Assembly (NCBI RefSeq): GCF_905475395.1
Contig: NC_058339.1
Coordinates: 56,119,172 to 56,183,171, forward strand
Direction: 5' to 3'
From: Chrysoperla carnea
Lineage: Eukaryota > Arthropoda > Insecta > Neuroptera > Chrysopidae
DNA: 64,000 bases
Part shown: positions 1-15,031 of the stretch, piece by piece
How positions within the stretch are numbered: the stretch's first letter is position 1
Layout of the letters: each line of letters opens with the position of its first letter
Position numbers and translations under genes: made by a program
The notes under the pieces: generated by a model
Database searches by the model: none
What the model was told of the DNA's origin: nothing
The model's input: only the letters and a program-made list of their open reading frames with translations

Positions 1-3000
1 TAGATGTTTAAAATGAAATTTGAGAATTCAGTTGATGGTTTTGATCTAGTTTTAAATCTTATAAAGTATTTTTACAGCCATATTTAAATTACGCTCTACA
101 ATTTTTTTTTTCATCCTCGAAAAATGTGGATATCTTTTTTTTAAGAAAATACAATTATTAAACATCACAAGTTTACTGAATTTTTTTTGTTTTTCAACTA
201 GAATCAAAAATCTCAACTAAAATATTTTTTAGTTTTGATTTCTAATATAAATATATATAATATATATTATTTATCTAATCTAGAATGTTTTAATTTTTTT
301 TTTAATTTTAAAGTAACTGAAATGATTTTGGCTTGCCACCCTGGTCCCCTGAGTGCTCAGACAGGCTTAACAGTTTCAAATGTATATTAAATTTTGTTGT
401 AAGCGACGATGTATGATACGAATGATTGATTACAAAAAACACAAATTGTAAAATTTTATGATCGTTAATGAATCCTTATTGTAAAATCCAAAGTATTTTT
501 TTTATATATTCGTAGCATCTGAGCAATTTTCCTGATAAATATATAAGTATTAAATTTGCATTTATTAAATATTGCCAAAAGTTATGATATCAAAAATAAA
601 TTAAAAAATAAATAAAAGACAACTTAATAAAAAATATATTATTAACCTGATTATAATTATTTTATAAGTAACAGTTTGAAGGCGTGAATTATTTTATAAA
701 TTTTTGTTTAGAATTGTTACCACGTTTTTTTTTTTTAAATTGTCCTATAAATCAAAATTGATTTTTATATTTAGTTTTATTGTGTTTTAATACTATTTAT
801 TTAAGTGTGCAAAAAATTTTGTACCAAAAATTTATTGAGCGTACACATCAATAATAAAATTATGTCACAGAATTTGTTGTTTTTTAATGTTTCGGACATT
901 AATAATTCATTAGACTAGATAATAATTCTCGATAATACCAATGGGGAAAAATGATGCATAAACAGCCAGAAAAATGATATGAAATTAAGTATGAAGCTGT
1001 TGATATTCGAAAATTAATGCACCACTTATTTTTATTATTGCAATAATTGACAAAAATGTTACGAAAATAATTTTACTGAGTTTTTTTTTTGCGCAAAGCC
1101 TTTTTTAATTAGGTCACTCCATTTTAAATAAATATCACAGAATATACATTAAAATCAAAACATGAAGACTTGATTTGGTAATAATTTTAGAATACCATAA
1201 TATAATAAAATTAAAATACTTTAGATGCTGCTAAGCGCAAAGTAAAAAAGAAAAAAAAAAAAAAGATATATAGGAGCACCAAAATTTTGAACCGTCAAGA
1301 AAATTTATGGAACTGTTTTTAGTTGGTGTTTGTTTAGAAGTTCAAAGACGGAAATATGAAATCTCTCTAACTCCTAGGCCAGACGATTCAACCATATTTA
1401 CCATAAGATATATAAACAAATCGATGACAACTTTTGTTAAAAATTTTTCGAACATACATTTATTTTTTTATTTTTTTAATATTACTTATTTTGTACTTAA
1501 CTTAAGTCTACAGCCAGTTAGTTATAATACTTAGAGTGCTTCATTTTTTACTTAATTATACCAAAAACCCATAATTTATTAATTAAATTAAAAAAAAATT
1601 AACAACTAATTGTCAGTATTTTTATTAATTATTAATATAGTATTGCATTTAGTTAACATGAAAAAACAAAGCGTTTGATATACACGATTTTCTTTTAATA
1701 ATTTGTACATTTAATTTATGATTACATAATAATTATCTTAATATTATTAATTAATGAGCAAATAGTGACAAAGAAGCAAATATAATATTTTGGCACGAGA
1801 CTAATTTGGTCACTTTTACAGTTATGTGCACTTTACCGTTTGGAATTTGTTCAATTAACAACTAAAAAAAAAGAAAATAAAAAAAGGAGATTTTTTTATT
1901 TTCATTATTTCTAATATATTTTTATAAGAAATATACACAAAAAGCTTAATTATCAAGGCAAAAATTATATACAAAATGTATAAAAATTCAATGCTCTTTT
2001 TTACAAAATTTTTTTTTTTATATTAAAAATATAATTTTTTTATATTTGAGAGATTCAACAAAATATTCCAAACAAAAAAATTTTTTATTTTGCTAAAATA
2101 TTAAGTGAGGAACGATAAAATAATTTCAGAAAGCGTCTTTTTTTAAATGAGCACCACATTATACAGTGAGCGGGCCTTATATTCTAAGAACGGGCAAATA
2201 ACCATATTTTAAGTATTAAGTACATTAAAATTCAATATCTATTTTAATATAACTTGCGCGATATTTACAAGCGATTTAAGCGAAAAAAGTATTTTTTTTT
2301 TTGGAAGTTTATAAGAGAACAAAAACAAGGAAAGTAAGTTTTGGTATTCCACGTTAAAAGTACCGTTAAATGTATGAAATGTTATAATTTAGGACACATA
2401 ACAAATTATACTAATTAAATATAATTGTTTATAAGAACGGGGGTGGGGGTGCAAATACATAAGTGAATAATAATATACTATTAATTAAATAATTTGTTAA
2501 AATATATACTGAATAACAATTAAAAGTGTAAGTTACACTCAAATGTGTTATTCAATGGAATATTTTAATCACCTGGTTCGTCCTACAGTCTTATGACTGC
2601 CATTTTCATTTACGAAAATGACACAAACGGTGTTCGTTAACACCAAACGCAACATACTTAACTATTACATTTAAATTATCTAACATCCCTGATTTTAATT
2701 TTTTTTTTTTTTTAATTCGATAATATCTGCTTATTGAACTCTTTTTAATTTTTTCATATTCTCATCCGTTTAATTGGTTAGTTATTTCTGGGTTCTATCA
2801 TTCCATTCTTTGAATTCTGATATAATTCTGTTAAAAGAATCGACAATCCATATAACAATTATCCCAAAAAAAAAAAAATTTTGGAAGTTCTTAAATTGCT
2901 CAATAGCTTGAAATATTATAGAAAACGTTTTGTAAAAAAATAAACTAAGTCTTGTACTTGGTATATAAGGATGAAAAATCGTCGAAGGCGATTCGAAATA

Positions 3001-3450
3001 TATTGAATCAACAATGAAATCAAAATTGTGATTTATAATTGAAAATTCAACTTAGGAGAGTCAATTCGCCCTTACCCTATTTTGGTGACGATTTAATAAA
3101 GAATTCGTTTCAAATGAATCACAATAAGAATGAAAATTTAAAAAGAATTCCTTAGCAGAATTTCGAAAAAGAATACATCTAATTCTACACTTTTTTTTAA
3201 TAGGCCAATTATAGAAATTTAGTAATCTTAATAGATATATATATACCAATTTTTATTTTTTTATTTAGATTTAATTTAGAAAATTTACCTTTCAATTAGA
3301 ATTTAACAATGTTACTAAAAAAAATACAATGTGTCCCATTTATCATTCAAACTGTTTTTAGCATAATAAATATTCTTAAACAATTGAGAAGACTAGGTCA
3401 AGAGAAGTTGTTTAATTTTAAATATTAACAAATTTTGGCCGAATTTCATA
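1..3450. other. AT-rich intergenic DNA, nothing recognisable
   Basis: Long T and A runs and chance ORFs under 80 codons of biased composition. No RNA gene or transposon end recognised. Confidence 0.6.
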
Positions 3451-3835
3451 ATAAATTTTATGACAAATATCAATCCTCTATTTAATTCATATGAAAAAAT
3501 AAATACTTTAAAAAAATGGGAATTATACGTGATTTTTGATTACGAAAGAAAAACTGAATGCGGGTGCATTTTAAGAGATACAGTTCATAGCGTTTATTTT
3601 ACAGCACCTGAGCATAAAATCCAACCACAAACAATGCATTCACACTGAACAAAAATTCACTTATCACATCCGTACTTAAGACAAAAATAACGTTTGAACA
3701 TTTCAATTGAACAAAATGATAAGAGATCTTCAAAATTAATGCATTTCGATTAATATTTTTAGTAGAAACAGTCTCTTTATTGAAAATACGCCATTTTTTT
3801 GTAATTTGATTTCGGTAACCAAAGAATTATTATAA

Positions 3836-4027
3836 AAATCTCAAAATAAAAAACATATTGGTAACAAAAATTATATTTCTCCCATTACTGGCCATATTAG
3901 GCAAGATATAGGCGCAATAAATTTTGAAATATATGATACAGAATCGAATATTAAGGCATATCTTTTAAGGGGCACTATTACTGAGCTTTCTATATTATGT
4001 GCTTACCTACTTCGCCTATTTGATTAA
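3836..4027 (+). pseudogene. Possible decayed coding fragment
   Basis: A 63-codon stop-free frame without a start codon reads like protein (ISPITGHIRQDIGAINFEIY, then AYLLRGTITELSILCAYLLR) and continues past a TAA as GTDFSSINERIYTQIFRWNF before further stops. A separate 62-residue ORF (3460-3648, with CGCILRDTVHSVYFTAPEHK) precedes it. No family recognised. Local GC is higher than around it. Confidence 0.3.
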
Positions 4028-4199
4028 TCCGGCACTGATTTTAGTTCTATTAATGAACGGATTTATACACAAATTTTTAGGTGGAATTTCGTATTTCATC
4101 AAACTTAGAAACACAGGAAAGAGTAATCCCCGTTTACTCGTGATTTCTGATATACGTGCGCCCGAAAGCTCTCGAAATGTTGGGACGCCAAAGGAATAA

Positions 4200-7100
4200 T
4201 TTAATTAAATATGAGTCCCCGAAGTTTCTAAAGGATCCAAATAAGTTTATTCCTTACTTAAGCCTGATAGTTTTTTGGCAAATCGATATTTTAGTCTATA
4301 TCTCCCTTCATTGACTGAACTAAGTGTGTTATCCCAAATTTACTACAAAGTGAAGCGACGTACGGCCCTTTTATATTATGAAATATTTTATATAATAAGA
4401 ATTTAATATATGCTACAAACAATTACTACTCTTTTCTATAAACAAGTTATGAAAACCCAATCAATTATTTTTCCCGATTCAAATTCGATGTATAAAAAAT
4501 TGGACGAGAAGATTCTGTATTTCATAACTTGTTCATAAAAATAAAACCGACAAGTAAGCTTAATTAAATTTTTTTTTTTTGATTATTTTTTTAAACTATT
4601 CCCTCTATTTAATTGTGACATACGATTAGATACTCTGTTATCAATTTTATATTTTTTTTCTTTATACAAGTTGGCAGTACACGCTAGCTCTCACATCTGA
4701 CCGATGCAAGTCGACAAACTTAAATATTTCCCTTACATTATTACAATCAATTAAAACAATATAAAAAGATTATTTTATAAATATTGGTATAATTTTTGTC
4801 CATTATTATTTAAGATTTAAATATTTTTAAATGAATAATTTTGATTAATAATTTTTAATTTGCACATTTCAAATAGGTAACTAGATTTGTTTGTATGTTT
4901 TTTTTTTTATATCTACATTCAAAATTGCTCTAAATAGTTCGTTACATTTAAAAGGAAAGAAATTTAATTTTTGTAAATTTTGTAAACAAATTTTACAATA
5001 TATTTAGTACCTGAATTTTATATACTTTTTTTCTTATATACATTGCACAAATGTTTTTGTGTTTTCTACATTTTTTTTTTTTGTTTGTTTTTATTTGAGG
5101 CACTTTAAATATAATTATTATTTTAATTATAATGAATAATTGTGCCCATAATTTTTTACATCTATAAAAAACTCACAAATAAAAACTAATGGTGTTCTTT
5201 TATTTTGGATCCTAATATTTTTACGTTCAAAAACCAAAAATTCAAAACATAAGGATATGTACTCACGATTTTAAATTGATAATATTTATTTAGTTTGTTC
5301 ATAATTTATTAAAAGGCAAGTTTATATTAATTGGTTAATATTAATAGGTATGCTTTTTCGAATCATTTTAAGACCAGAAAATTTTACATTTAGCTGCTGC
5401 AAACTAAAATTTAATTGATAATTTACGTGTCATATTAATACGAGAATTCGATAGATTAAACATTTGAAAATTTATGCAATTTGATGAAATTTATACTTGA
5501 ACCCAAAACGAAGATAAACATTTTACGTTCGTCGGCTTTAAACGATGGTTAGTAATCGTTTCTTCTTTCAATAGTTGCGACAAAAAATTAGCTCAATCTA
5601 TCAATCATTTTATTTACAGCAGCTGAATTAATTAATACTAATTAGCAGCAGCTGATTCATTTAATAATATTGTGAACTTTTTTGCACCGACTCGCTGTTA
5701 TGCTAGGAAAAGGCTTTAATTTTATCAAAAGCAACAGTCGTAGTCAACACCGAAAAATGAAAGAAATTGGCCGCTTGACCTATTTGTGTTATCGAATCTC
5801 AGATGGGCACTCCCATGATATTCGTTAGGTCGATCAAAGCCATATTACAAAATTTGAAGGCTATGTTGATAAATATCTTAAATAAGTGTTTCAAACACTG
5901 ATTTGAGCTCGCGTATTTTTTAAGGCAACCAAATAAATATTGATGATTTCCCGGATCTTTTGTCAAAGGATTAAATTTTTACGTTCGAACTTTGTGTATA
6001 AAAAGCATACCTGCGTATTATCTATACAAAAAATAATACCAACATATCCAAACCTTCTATTTAAGTAAAGATACTATTGCAAATTCAGTAGTATATTACA
6101 TATAACGTATATTAAATTGGATCTAGAAATTTTGTTACATTTAAATATTGTCATGATAAAATAAAAATTATTTAATAATAAATGGCAAGAAGTAACTTAA
6201 AAATTAAACAACCAAAACCAGTTTTTTTTTTTGTAAATGTATGTTCGAATTATTATTAACTGTAGTTGTCATATTAAAAGTAGAACAGAATTCGAGAATT
6301 ACTTTTGTTAGCAACTAAAATCATAGTAAGAATGGGGTTCTTTTAAAGTGACATTTGTTTTTGTTTTTTTTTTTTACATAAGAGATTTCTTAATATCCTT
6401 GATGAAAATTTATTTTCGTAAAACAAACATAGTACGTATTTATTGGAAAAATTTTGGGATTTGTTTGTTGTTTTTTAAATTACAAAATATAAATTTTTAT
6501 CAAGAATATAGAGAACGACAAATTCAGATTATTTTTATACACTAAATATTTTTAATATATATTAAAAAATTCAAATAAAATATTTGTTCAATTGTATAAG
6601 CTCTGATCATCATGTTACGAGGTTTTCTTTTTAAATTGTTATAATGGCATTATGTTCAGTTTATTTTTTTTAATATTCCCTAACAAAGGCTATTCATTAA
6701 ATCGCAGCTAATTAATTATATGCAAAAGGCCTCGACTGGACACATTAAAATGAACATTTAAATATCAAAAATTACTATGAAAATTTAAATTTTTTTTAAT
6801 GGAAGTTTTTGCCACTTTTCAATAATTAATATATCAAAGAAATTATTTCAATGCTATTTTTTTTTATGAAGTGAAACTTTTTGAGGCACAATATTTGGTT
6901 TAATTTATATCAATTATCAGATTTTGTAAATATATTGTGGCGATTAAAAAGATTGGCAAATTGGCCTATGGAGTCAAGAATTGATCATCGCCATTTTTTT
7001 CTAATTGAAAGCGTAAAACGTTAAGGAACAGGCAAAATAGACGATTGTTATTTGTTTTTTTCCTTTCACTGTAGTATATTTTTATTTATAAATGGATGTT

Positions 7101-10100
7101 ATCTTAAAATACACGCCAAAAATTTGTCAGACATTATTTTAGAAAAAAAATCTTGATCATTGATCAAATTTTGTTGTAGTTTTTCTTGAGGTAGTCCCAT
7201 TTTTCATGTTTGTTCTTAAATGATCTTGTTTATTGTCATGAGATAATTTTTTTTTCATGTCAACTATGTGATGTGTTGAGAATCAATGATCAAGATAAAT
7301 TAAAAATTTGTGCTTAAAAATACAGTTATTGTCAGCATCTCTTAGTGTTTTGTTCTTTACGTTTCATAACATCCTTTTATAAAATAATTTCAATTATATA
7401 ATGTTAATATTATACAAAGCATTTAAAGGCCACTAAAATTTATTATTTATTTTATTTATATATTTTTCATTTTTTTTTTTTTTTTGGTGTGAAACGTACT
7501 TAATTGTTAAATATTGCTATTTTTTGTACGACGAATTAACATCGAAAAATTTTTTTCTTCACTTTTTAGAAACGGATACATTAAATTTTCTTTAATATAT
7601 AAAATATTCGTGTAGTGACTTCAAATGCCTTAAATGTCAGTTTTTTGATGTGATGATACCTAAACGTAAAATACAACTGATTATTTTACACATCACAATT
7701 ACGATCAAAGCGAACCATTTTGATTTCAATAATAAAATGACTTGACAGTCAAATGAAAGCGTTTTAAAACTCGATGTTATAACATGGACCAAACAGTTTA
7801 TACGTTGACATGAGGTTTTACTGTTGGCTCGGATAAAATATTAAGATAGGTCCGTTTAAAGGAAATCATATGGCCGCAAACATCACTCACCATTCATTGA
7901 ATAATTTAAAGAAAATTAATTCGATGAATGATGATTTAAAATTTTCTTATTCATAACATTTCAAACTATTTTTAGCAAATATAATAATTTTTGTAAATAA
8001 CAATATATTTTTATATAAATATATATATTATATATTCAATAAATCATCAAATCAGTCTTTAAATGAATTTAACAATGATCAATATTCTTCCTTATCTAAC
8101 CCCCAATAATCAGTTGTTATTTGTGATTTAGGCATCATACACACTTAATAATTAATTATTTTGAATATGTTGAATATGTTATTTTATCACACTTTCATTT
8201 AAATTTATTACTTGTTTTCGTTTATAACTTTTTAGACCAAATGGTAAACTTTTGAATTTACATTGGCCAAATTTACACAAGTGGATAGCTTTCCTAATTT
8301 AATTAATAAATATAAGTAAAATAGTTCCACTTCGTATTAAATACGTCTTATTAATATTATATCCACATAATAGCCTAGGTAATTTTTACAAATATTAACA
8401 TATTAAACTTATTTAAAGCATTTTAGTAGATTTCTAGTTAAATTGCTTAAATTTTCCAACTATATTATATGGGTAATATTAAACACTATTTTTAATATGA
8501 CTTGAATAATAATCTACTTAAAAACTATTAAACAATGAATTTTATTAATTTTTTTTTTTGTAAATAACATTGATGGATATAATTAGGTGTAATTTAATAT
8601 TTTTTTATACAATAAATAAATATTGGATTAGCATAAAATTTGATCATGTAACATATTGTAATAAAAATCAGTACTTTATTTTTTTTTAAATTTAATTTAA
8701 AGAAAATTTCTTCTCGAAGAAGAATATTTTTAAAATCATATCACAAATTATGTTACATACAGTACACACCTCAAAAAAAATTTTCATGATGAAGAAAATT
8801 TCTTTGATTAAAAAAACTTTTCGTGTGTATATGCTGCACAATTCAATATTGATTTTTTGCTTATATTTTAATTATTTTTAAAATCACAATTTTCCCAAAA
8901 CCAATAAAGTATAATTATTTGTTCTACTTTTTAAACTATTAAATATCCTACGGAAGGCTTTTACTTGCTCCTTGTGATATATTTTAATTAAACATAATTT
9001 TTTTCACTTTTTTGACTTTTTTTTATATATTTTTTTTTTTTTAATTTTTTAATTTTTTTTTATTTTTATTTTAAATTAATAATATACTCTAAATATTGAA
9101 GTAGCTTGAGAAATCTTAAAACAGATAACCAAGAGAAAAATGGCATATATTTTTGTGTTTTGTCTTGAAAACGTCGTTTTTTTAATTAGAGAGACGTGTA
9201 TAACTTTTTTTTGTTTCTTAAATAAATTATTAATTATTATTATTATTACTATTATTATTATTATTAAATTGTTACAAGTTTTTGTTTAAAAATACAATAT
9301 TAATAGAATAGTAAACGTTTAAGTTAGATAATTTTGTATCAATAAGTTTTGGCAGACTTAAAGGTGACTTATGGCATTTACGTGACGGCTAGGTTTATAT
9401 TAAATATTTATTTATTGAATATTTCTCCAAAAACAATTTTGTATTTATTTAAAAAATAATATAAATATTATTTTTTATATTAAATACAAAAAGTAAAATT
9501 TTTAAATTGGTTCAATCATCACGGGGCAAGCCAGCAGTCACAAGATCGCAGACATAACGGTATTTTAAAATATATAATATCCCGTGTATATTTTTTTATT
9601 CCCTAAAAACTAATTTTTTTCAGACCAAATTGATATGGCGCTAGTAAAAAAAAATAGAGTTAACAAAAAAAAAAACAAGGAAAATTCAAGAAAAAAAACA
9701 CTTAAATTCTAAAGTACACACATATTTTTTATATTTTTTTATTTTCAAAAAATATTAATTTTTATTGTAACCTTATTTATTTATTTATTATTTTAAATAT
9801 CTTTTAAAAACAAGTACCCTCATTTTCTATTTTCTATAGTTATATATGAAATTGTATTATCTTATGTTTTATTTATTTTTTTTGTAAGAGATAATATTGA
9901 TTATTTTATAATATTTTTATCATTTGTCAAAGTTTATAATAATCATAATATTATGTCGTATTTACTTAGTCTTCACAGATTGTAGAGATATTAGTTTAAA
10001 TATTATTTTTTGTATTTTTTGATCATTTTTTATTTTTTAAATATTTTTTTTTATTCAATTAATGACTAAAATGATTTTTTATAAAATTAAATAACGAAAA

Positions 10101-13100
10101 ATGAGTTATTTTTAAGTAATTGACCAATTTTTTAGTTCACGTATTTTTATTTCAGCAAAACGCACGGATTTTCTTTTTGATCGTCTGAGTTTAAGAGAGA
10201 GTATTCTTTAATTATCGTGAACATTTTAATTTTTTTTTTGGTGGAAAGATCAAATTCCGTTTAACACCACCGAAGGATGATAAAAATTACAAAAAAAGAT
10301 ATGTTTATTGGAATAATGACTTAAATGTTTTGTACTTTGTATTACCGAGTATTTAAATTCTCAAAGCATAGCAATCAAGGTAATATGGATTTTTATTTAA
10401 CTGGGCGTTTAAAATATTTCACAGGGTGAATTCAAAATTTTCAAATATATTGCGAAAGAAATTGGAAGAGAATGAGAAATTTGCCCATACTTCTGATATC
10501 TTAAAATAAACCACCGTGCGTTTAGAGCTGATTAAATAATCCGTATTTTTTTAAATATTTAATCAAAAATGCACTAATAATAAATATTTTTTATATATGA
10601 AATATATTTTGAATAGATTTATCTGAAACACAGGTGGCACTGTTATCACAAATACTGTAAAATTTAATATTCTAACAGAAAAAAATACAATTGTTTCTGC
10701 ACATTTTTATACATACCACGCGACAAGATTTATGTTTCGGCACAAACGATTTTTTCCCGTTATTGTGATTATTCTTATTTAAATATTTTCTTTTTTTGGA
10801 AAACAAAAATATTATTCATCAGTTCGTATAAATTCCGTTATTAATTCGAATTTGCTCTAAGTTTAATATTTGTGTAAACCACTGATTAAATGTTTAAAAT
10901 GATTTTTTTGTGTGTAAATAAATTCAAATTAGGACTAGTTTCAATATCTTGGGTGGGAATGTAAGTAATATCGTTTCTGAAATCGTTATACCGAATTATT
11001 TAATACTTTTATTTTACGATAACGATTTCATAAATGTTATGACAAATATTAAACTTAGATAAAAGGGCTTAAATAGTTTTTTCTTATTAAAATTGTGCAT
11101 TTTAAAGATGAAAAAAAACTAATCTATATTTACTTAAGTCGTACTCTGTTACAATTGGATATATTTTAAGTTGAAAACATTTTTAAGCTGAGCTTACTTT
11201 AATTAAATATTTATTTTATTTTAATTTTTTTTATAGATTTTTTAAAATTATTTTTTAATTTTTTTTTATGTTTTGTTTTTATTTTTTTTTTTTTGCTTTT
11301 TTAATTTTAAATTACTTATTTTAAACATTAGTTTAAGTTAGGAGCATATATTTATCAACAGGGTAGGTACATATGATTAGACACATTCGTGTTAAGACGT
11401 AAATATGAGGAATTAAGAGATTGGTACAATATTTCCCAAATTATCTGAATACTTGGTTTTTGCATTTTTTGGAAAAAACGTACAACACAGAACTACATCA
11501 AATATTCATTATTAAAAAAAAGAGTGCCTTTGAATTTGATCAAGATAAGATCTGATCATATTAAACTTACGAAGGCTTCAGTTTACTTATTATGGGCTAC
11601 AACCACGATAACAAATGCTTCTAAAGCCATAATAAAGTCTCAAAATTTTCAGAACTTTCGAAGTTTTTTTTTGTCATGATATTCAAAAATTATTTAAATT
11701 TTCCTGTCTTATGATAGTTACTTGGTCATGGTAAAAGTTATACGTATGTGCTCACAAAGTGTGCTTTTTGACAAGAAATTGACATTCGTATCGATCAGAT
11801 GTTGTTTAACCACATAATTCTCATAACGTGCGTTTTATCAATTAATATTAACACAAATTTTAGTTCTTATTTTAACTTTTTAAATGGAGTTTCTATTAGC
11901 TGGAAAGTCCATGGAAACAATTTATTGTTATAAGTGCCTTTTGGGAGTTATCATTAATGATATTTATTATTGGAAATAACTTCACTTGTGTACACACAGC
12001 CATCCCAACATTTAACAACTGATTTGAGACACATATTACGTAGACAAAAATTTCCTGTAGTCAAAGCGATACTAAATTTCCATTTTTCTTGATTGTCCAC
12101 ACAGTGGACACTCAATATAAGATCTTATTTTGAACAAATTAATCAAAAATTACATTTCCGAAACGTCGAAAGACATTTTAATCCTTACTTATACCGTGGT
12201 TATAGCCTATAAGTACTAACAAAATAATAAACCTCCTTTTAAAACTGTCTAATACGATTGGGCTAAATTAAAATTAAACAAAAATAAAAATTGGAATTTC
12301 AAACTCCGCCAATCACGCATATTTTTGTAATAAATATAAACCTAATAAAAAAATTGCATTTACTTTAAAAATAAATTATATATTACGAATTAAAAAATGA
12401 GACTAAAATTGAAACAGACTTTTAAACGTAATTTTAAAATTAAGTTTTTTTTCCTTTATTTTGTAAAATCACAAAACCAATGTGTTTTGGTCACAGAGGT
12501 ATTTTTTATACTTAAATTTGCATAAGAGAAAATTCTGTAATAAAAAAAAAACACAACAAAAATTACGTGTGTGTATGTATGTATGTGTGAGCCAATTTGA
12601 ACGTATAATTTTGGCACATTAAAAAATTAAATAACGATCAATTTGGAAAATAAAAATTTTGGTCAATTTTTTTTACAACTTATTGTCTTTTATTTTTCTT
12701 TTTAAATATATTTTCTTTTGTCATTAAAAAATGGCGCGGATAATTACGTAAAATAAACAAAAATGACAATTTTTTCCTCATAATACAGTCATCAGAATGA
12801 ACACATATTGCTTTCTCGTATCTTATTCTCTATTGTAAACGGAAATTTGCAAATTTTTATTTAGTGAAATTTTTTTAAATAAAAATTCAAAGGGTAAAAC
12901 AAAATTTTATTTTAAAAACTTTGGCATTTCGTCAATAAATTTTTTTCGATCTAAGATACTTTCAAAAACATATTTAAAATAACAGATTTGAAAATATATT
13001 TTGGAAAAAAAACAATTAAAGCTTTGGAATTCATCGAAATAAAAAATGTAAACATAAAAACATTTAAATAAGATAAGAGCCTTAGCTACTATTGGCAATC

Positions 13101-13580
13101 TGTTTCAATCAGGGACTTATGCATTTATGAAATTTATTATATCATGATAATTTCAACTTAGCCAGCCTTGTACAGTTGTTTGTTTTTTTAATCCTATTTG
13201 AACTAAAACAACTTATAATACTTAAATGGTAGCTTTAAAATTGGAATGGAATATTTTAAAATTTGTATCAAATGCTTTTCTAAAATCTTTTTGTTTTTTG
13301 GAAATTTCAACTTTGTAAAAGTTTTCCTATATTTATTGTGATGATAATAGAAGCCAATCAAAAATTTGTTCGAGGTAGTTAATTTGCCAAAAGTATTAAC
13401 ATGTGGCAAGAACATTTAGAGTACGTTCTTGAAACTGATTAGTTAAGATGCTCGTTAAGAATTTGAATATATTGGCAACAGTGTACGTTTCTGGTAGGTT
13501 TAGCGTCAATTACCTTGCAATTAATAATATTATTCTAACACTGAGTCCATCAAGTATTTACAAAGGTGTTCAGAAAATTT
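4200..13580. other. AT-rich intergenic DNA
   Basis: Mostly homopolymer-rich sequence. Slightly more complex stretches at about 5520-6010 and 11530-12200 have short protein-like frames (for example MGTPMIFVRSIKAILQNLKA; FLSYDSYLVMVKVIRMCS) but too short to call. Confidence 0.5.
9233..9267. repeat. ATT microsatellite
   Basis: TTATTATTATTATTACTATT repeat run with one interruption. Shorter AAT runs occur near 19250 and 20745. Confidence 0.8.
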
Positions 13581-14037
13581 TCAATCCCCAGTATAAAAAA
13601 GGCGTTTGCCGTCAAAAGCATTTTCTTTTTGATTGCTCACATGTTCTGAACGATACTTTTTTGAAAATTTCAGCTTTGCTATCCGCCCAGTTATAGCTGT
13701 CGTAGGTGTCAGTCGATTTTTTAGAGTTAGGCGGCCTGTTCTGTCATCATTTGCCTCAGTGAAAGTTTGGAAGCTGATAACATCGAAACGTTCATTAAAT
13801 CGTATTAGGCGACCGTCGAATTAAGGGTAGAGATAGTGGAATCTGCAAGAATCTTAAAAGAATATATTTGCCATTTTGATCACATACTATTATTGGCCAT
13901 ACCTAATACCCAGCGATTTTCCTGTTTGCTAGGCTCAAAATTTTGCCCGTAAGGTACAAATTTTCATTACTAAGCAAGGCATCACATTCGTAAACACCTA
14001 TTTTGAATGACAAGATGTCAAATACTATTTGGACGGG
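13581..14037 (-). pseudogene. Decayed coding sequence, one stop and one frameshift
   Basis: An 80-codon frame (14037-13798) contains one internal TAG and reads ILSFKIGVYECDALLSNENL and KILSLANRKIAGY. It overlaps by 23 nt a second stop-free frame (13820-13581) that continues as FNERFDVISFQTFTEANDDR and KFSKKYRSEHVSNQKENAF. One frameshift and one nonsense change would make a single protein piece of about 150 residues. No start codon is visible and the family is not recognised. It shows no reverse transcriptase, integrase or transposase motif. Confidence 0.45.
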
Positions 14038-14797
14038 TTAAAGAGACTGGGGTATTATTATTTGACGCCAAAAAATATCTTCTTTTGTTTCGCTCAAATG
14101 ATTAAAATGATAATTTAGGATAAAATAATTTGGCAATATAAGCAGTTGTCTTAGTAAGGTAATAAAAATTTTGGTATGGTACCACTGACATACAAATAAA
14201 TCAAAAAGAATTTCGATAAATTTTAAGTCAGTAAGGTTTTTAATAAAATAGGCCAGCTAAAATTATTTTGCACCATTTATATTATACTTAAATCTAGAAT
14301 CTTAATTCTAAAATATATTTATATCCTAAAATTAAAAGCTAATTCGCAGCTTTTACGGTTTACTCTTGTTGTTTTTTTTTTTTTATTTGTTTCGTTTTTT
14401 TATTTTTAAATCAATTTTATGAAAATTTTGTTATGTTGTGTGAAAAATTGTTGTGTTCAGTGGAAAAACCGAAACATAAGCAGAAATTTTGTTGTTGTAT
14501 GTTTAAGAATGTAATGTTTTTATTTTATGTGTAATTGATAAATTCATAATATATTTTTACCATTTTTTTAATTTTTTTTTTTGTTTCAAAAAACATTTTT
14601 TTTATATAAATTAAAAAGCCACTCATTAGTCACAGCACAGTTGTGTACATAAAATACAATATGTAATAAGTTCCATATTTACTAAAATCTAAATTTTGGG
14701 ATTATACCTTACATAACTATTTTATCAATCAAATTGTATTGGTTGTAATGAAAATACACATACCGTAGTAAATAGCCAGTATTTGATTGATTAAGTG

Positions 14798-15031
14798 CTA
14801 CGCACGTAATAGACTATGAGCCATTACACACAGAACAATTTTTATCGCGATAAAAACATGTTTATCGCTGTCGTTGTTGCCACAGTAATGCATTAAAATT
14901 ACACAGGAGTTTGCACATTGAACCATAAAAAATATCAAACTATAAATTTGTCGTTGATGATAAGAAAAAACCCATTCATTGGTGTTCACAATTTGCCGTG
15001 ACTTTAACGGTCTAAAAAAAAGCGGAAACAT
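14798..15031 (-). pseudogene. Possible coding relic
   Basis: A 77-residue ORF with hydrophobic, Cys-containing segments (IYSLIFFMVQCANSCVILMH, IAIKIVLCVMAHSLLRA). There is no domain and no upstream exon. Weak. Confidence 0.2.

Noticed and set aside
13448..13824. Plus-strand ORFs of 82 and 63 residues
   Set aside because: The minus-strand frames in the same place are longer and more protein-like; I treat these as shadows.
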